Shown here one piece after another: positions 57,301 through 64,000 of a DNA stretch of 64,000 nucleotides. The notes below the pieces were generated by a model, which worked only from the letters and a program-made list of their open reading frames with translations, did no database searches and was not told the origin of the DNA. Position 1 is the first letter of the stretch. The number at the start of each line of letters is the position of its first letter. The stretch lies in NCBI GenBank assembly GCA_902806575.1, contig CADCXD010000009.1, positions 1,178,001 through 1,242,000 of the forward strand. The letters run 5' to 3'. Position numbers and translations under genes: made by a program. The DNA comes from Jackrogersella multiformis. Its lineage: Eukaryota > Ascomycota > Sordariomycetes > Xylariales > Hypoxylaceae.

Positions 57301-59961
57301 AATAGCCAAACGGTTCCTCAAACTGCAACTAGTGCATCAACAGGAAATGTTCCTGGCGGGATGAGTAGTGGATTTGGCAGTTCTAGCCTTACAGCGGCCG
57401 AATCGTCACCACCATTCCCGTTGCCTAATTCTACTATGCCGACAGCCGGACAGACAGGGATGACAACCAACTCTCTTCCTAGTTCGGGAATATCAATATT
57501 GACTTCAGTAACCTTAAGTGGCAGTCATATAATAACAAAGACATTCTCCTCTACATTCTCCTCGCTCACTAGTTCTCAGATAGCTCCTTTCCCCATGAGC
57601 AATGCGACCTCAACAGCCGTGGGCTCAACTAGTATCTCAAATTCAATCACGAGTCTCCCATCTACCATATCTTCCAGCCCATCGTTGCCTGTTACTCTTA
57701 ATTTGACTACATCTTCGGCCCCCTTTCCTCTGTCAAATTCCACACTCTCATTGGGACCGACAATCACCTCTTCCATTCCAATAACTAGAACATCTAGCCT
57801 TACAAGCGTTGGTAGCCCCTCGGCTCCTTTCCCGTTATCAAACGCCACAGGGCCTACCATAGTGGGATCTACGGGGAGTCGCGTACCTACTGGCCCCGGT
57901 CCAGTCTCTTTAAGCTCAACACTCGTATCAATAGGAACGATAGCAAACTCGACTGTACTTACCAGAAGTTCAACCACTAGAATTACCATCGTAACGAGCC
58001 CTCTAAGCTCAGGTATTTCTAATAGTCCTACGGGCCAAATTCCAGGTTCACCCGCACCGTTCCCCGTGCCTAATTCGACAATCACTTCCGTAGGGCCATC
58101 AGGTCTTACTTCAACATCTGCCGGCCTTTCGAGTAGAACTTCGTTACTCACTATTATATCTTTCAGCACGGGACCAAATGCCGGCTCGATCAGTCTATCA
58201 GCTCCACCGGGATCCATTCCACCCTTCCCGCTATCAAACTCGACGGGGAGTTTGGAATCAACCGTTCCATCAAATGGCCCCTCAGGCCCGTCGGGTAGCG
58301 TAACTACAGGATCGGTTACTACGATGGGTACTGAATCCATTACTAGCACAACTGGGCCTGGAAACATGTCTTCAACTGTTTCTGGGTCGGGGCTGTCTAC
58401 ACAACCGTCTGGAATATCGATATCTATTCCACCTTTTCCTTTGACGAATACTACAACAGTTCCTAGCCCGACTGCAGCATCGAACAGTACTATGGTTTCA
58501 GGGGCTGAATCTACCTCTGTGTCAAGTCCTATTGAAAGTAGCAGTATGAGTAGCATATCCAATGGAATTACACAGACATCACCGCCGTTTCCAGTCTCAA
58601 ATTCCACGGCTACATCGGGCACGACTTCACCGTCTACTGTTCTCTCTAGTCAGCCGATTACCGGAAGCGAGAGTATATTTGGAAGCACCTCGACGGTTAG
58701 TGGGACCGGCTCTTCCGCTGAGATCTCAAGTTTTGTCCCATTTCCGCTCTCAAACAGCACGGGTTTTACTGGTCCTTCTGCAAGTGGTCCCACCGGACAG
58801 CCGACAATAGTCAGTACTCAGTCAACGTCTGAGGTAACCGCCTCCCTGAGTACCGGTCCCTCCGGTCCAACGGCGCAATCCACATTAAATTCTGTGCCGT
58901 TTCCCCTGTCAAACAGCACCTCCTCTTTTGTACCAGCTACAAGTCTACTATCAAGCTCGAGTGAGACTTTGACCATCCTACCAACTAGATCTAGAACGTC
59001 TGCGTCAATAGTAACATCGTCGGGGTCTGCGAATCTATCGCCCACCAAACAGGGCTCTAGTTCTACTTCTTACATATTTTCAAACTCTACCACTCTTCCC
59101 GCCGGATCAACCAGCGTGGCAGCGAGCCTATCTTCATCCATTAGTCTGTCTACCGCGAATCCGAGTACCGTATCATACCCCTTGTCCAACTCCACCATGC
59201 CGACGATAGCTACAGGATCTGGTCCGCTTTCGTCAAGTGCATCTGCTACGGAAATAACCTTTTCAGGCACTCCTCAAATTACGCCATCCTCGGGTTTCGG
59301 GCCCTCTACTACATCATCCTATTTAGATACATGTACGGAAGAGCCTACCATCACTCAGGAACCCGATACAACCTGCACAGAGAGTGAAACCCAGGTTACC
59401 ACTATTGATACAACCTGCAGCGAGAGTACAATCACCGAGTCGGGTTCCGTAACGACCTTGACCTTTTCATCAAGTAGCCTGGCTGCAACTGAAACTTCCA
59501 TTACAGTGCCATACCCGACTACATCATGCAACGAAAGCTCAAGTTTCCCAATAGCATCTAGCACGGAAACTTCTTTAGGTAGGCAATTGAAGGATTTAAT
59601 ATAGTAACGGACGCTAATAAAGATAGCAGCGAATGAGACGTCGTTTGGGAGTGGTGGCTTTCCAACCACATTTCGGACTTCAACTACGGCATCCATATCT
59701 GGCCAAGTATTCAATAACACCAGCGTCCCCGTTGGGCATGCCTCTGGCATCACTTCGACGACTAGCCCATCCTCGATGGCAGGGCTGCCTCCGCCTATGC
59801 CTGATAGCGACCACTGGGATACACCCCCGGCTGGTCCTGTACCTACTGAAGCTGTGGCACGAGGCATGACACGTCGTGTTACCACGTCCGGTTGGCGTCA
59901 ACAGGTCTACAACCTATTCTCAAATAGCAACAATGAAGAAGGCTATGATGAGAAGGTATGA
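54360..59961 (+). CDS. large secreted Ser/Thr-rich mucin-like protein with PFPLSNST repeats
   Basis: The exons are 54360..54720, 54765..55042, 55153..59578 and 59627..59961, giving 1,799 residues. Residues 1-26 form a signal peptide (LVSVIILLACLTGIRAV). A KR site (LIKRDSS) and a Tyr/Gly/Pro segment with poly-Pro follow. Residues from about 90 to 1,600 are almost wholly Ser/Thr/Gly/Pro/Ile and punctuated by about 20 copies of a short motif, typically PPFPLSNST or APFPVSNST, about 40-110 residues apart; nearly every copy holds an N-glycosylation sequon (N-S-T). Near the end lies a Cys-containing block (DTCTEEPTI, TTCTESE, TTCSES, TSCNES). The C-terminus is polar (YNLFSNSNNEEGYDEKV) with no hydrophobic GPI tail. 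It is probably a heavily glycosylated wall or surface protein. A further splice at 59956 (GTATGA) to an acceptor at 60057 would give a slightly different end (VTSFASKG). Confidence 0.82.
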
Positions 59962-63437
<3,476 letters not shown>

Positions 63438-64000
63438 ACCCGGCCGGGTTTGTAGGATTTCCTCTAGGTCTTGTGGAGGGCTTCTGGGTGGTAAGGAGTA
63501 TTTAATTGATGGATAAAGAAAGCTTCGGACAGACTTGGGATTAACGTACCGAGGTTATTGAATCAACGTTGCAGCATAGATGACGCTCGATCGTTATATT
63601 CGAATATGTTAATCTGGCAGCAATATATTTCGTCCCTACTAACTTAGGTTATATGTTCCAGAAAGTGTCCCTATGATTGACCGTTTAATAAGTGATATGT
63701 CGCAAAATATTTGCTTTTAGAGGGAACCCCAACGAGACATACACTAGATGCTTCCCTATTGAATTTGCCATCTTAGAAATGCCAACATACGGTTATCTCG
63801 TGATATTGCAACATCAGCTACTTAAGTGGGTATATTATAATATCGCAAGCTACATACCTACAGGTAGATAATATATGTGTGCCTATCTACATACCTAAGT
63901 ACCTAGTTCCAAGTCTAAACCCGATAACCTGATAACATATCTGAGACTAAGAGTCTACATACATAGCACACACATTCACAACAAAACGGTACAGGTCATC
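63438..64000. other. 3' flanking region of ATP sulfurylase
   Basis: No gene is supported up to the right edge. Partial CCTA/TAGG motifs occur at about 63853-63905 (TACATACCTACAGGTAG). Confidence 0.5.

Noticed and set aside
55833..58622. Two long minus-strand ORFs (273 and 348 codons) opposite the mucin-like gene
   Set aside because: Low-complexity Ser/Thr codons on the plus strand give stop-free Val/Glu/Asp/Gly-rich frames on the other; no start context or family similarity.

Overview
The window is nuclear DNA from a filamentous ascomycete, most likely a sordariomycete and possibly close to Xylariales. The order-level call is an impression from protein resemblance, not a computed placement. 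The signs are protein-coding genes with short GT..AG introns (mostly 50-75 bp, with CTAAC/CTGAC-type branch sites), loose spacing on both strands, and fungal families such as Sls1, Sos7, Eos1, Rrt8/EI24-like and a fungal ATP sulfurylase carrying an APS-kinase-like tail. I saw no rRNA, tRNA, CRISPR or intact transposon.

Left part (1-14 kb): the 3' portion of the translation elongation factor EF-1alpha gene enters from the left edge. SLS1 (mitochondrial expression regulator, minus strand) then faces NSE3 (Smc5/6 complex, MAGE domain) across a shared promoter. Next come a small SF3b subunit (SF3B5/Ysf3) hidden by its splice structure, a protein with two MYND-like zinc clusters, ISD11 (Fe-S cluster biogenesis, LYR motif), and a 621-residue acidic nuclear-looking protein of unknown function.

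Middle (14-36 kb): PAPS reductase (MET16 type), phosphoserine phosphatase, a small mitochondrial membrane protein, the ERF2-type DHHC palmitoyltransferase, a sodium/solute symporter recovered from five exons, an mL45/MBA1 mitoribosomal protein, EOS1, a GNAT acetyltransferase, a broken ORF near 32.8-33.1 kb, and a ten-exon protein with three RRM domains.

Right part (36-64 kb): a gene-poor A+T-rich stretch, a secreted GMC oxidoreductase with ten exons, kinetochore protein SOS7, an RS-rich nuclear protein, a PA-TM-RING ubiquitin ligase, an Rrt8/EI24-like membrane protein, a secreted mucin-like protein of about 1,800 residues with about 20 PFPLSNST-type repeats, and ATP sulfurylase (MET3).

Most genes are unrelated housekeeping genes. 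One loose theme is sulfur and serine metabolism: ATP sulfurylase, PAPS reductase and phosphoserine phosphatase, which lie far apart and do not form a compact cluster. The most striking non-coding feature is that most longer intergenic stretches carry short head-to-head CCTA/TAGG palindromes of the TACCTAGGTA type, which I did not see inside the coding exons. Gene models were assembled by hand from reading frames and splice signals, and each one closes in frame. No database search was run.
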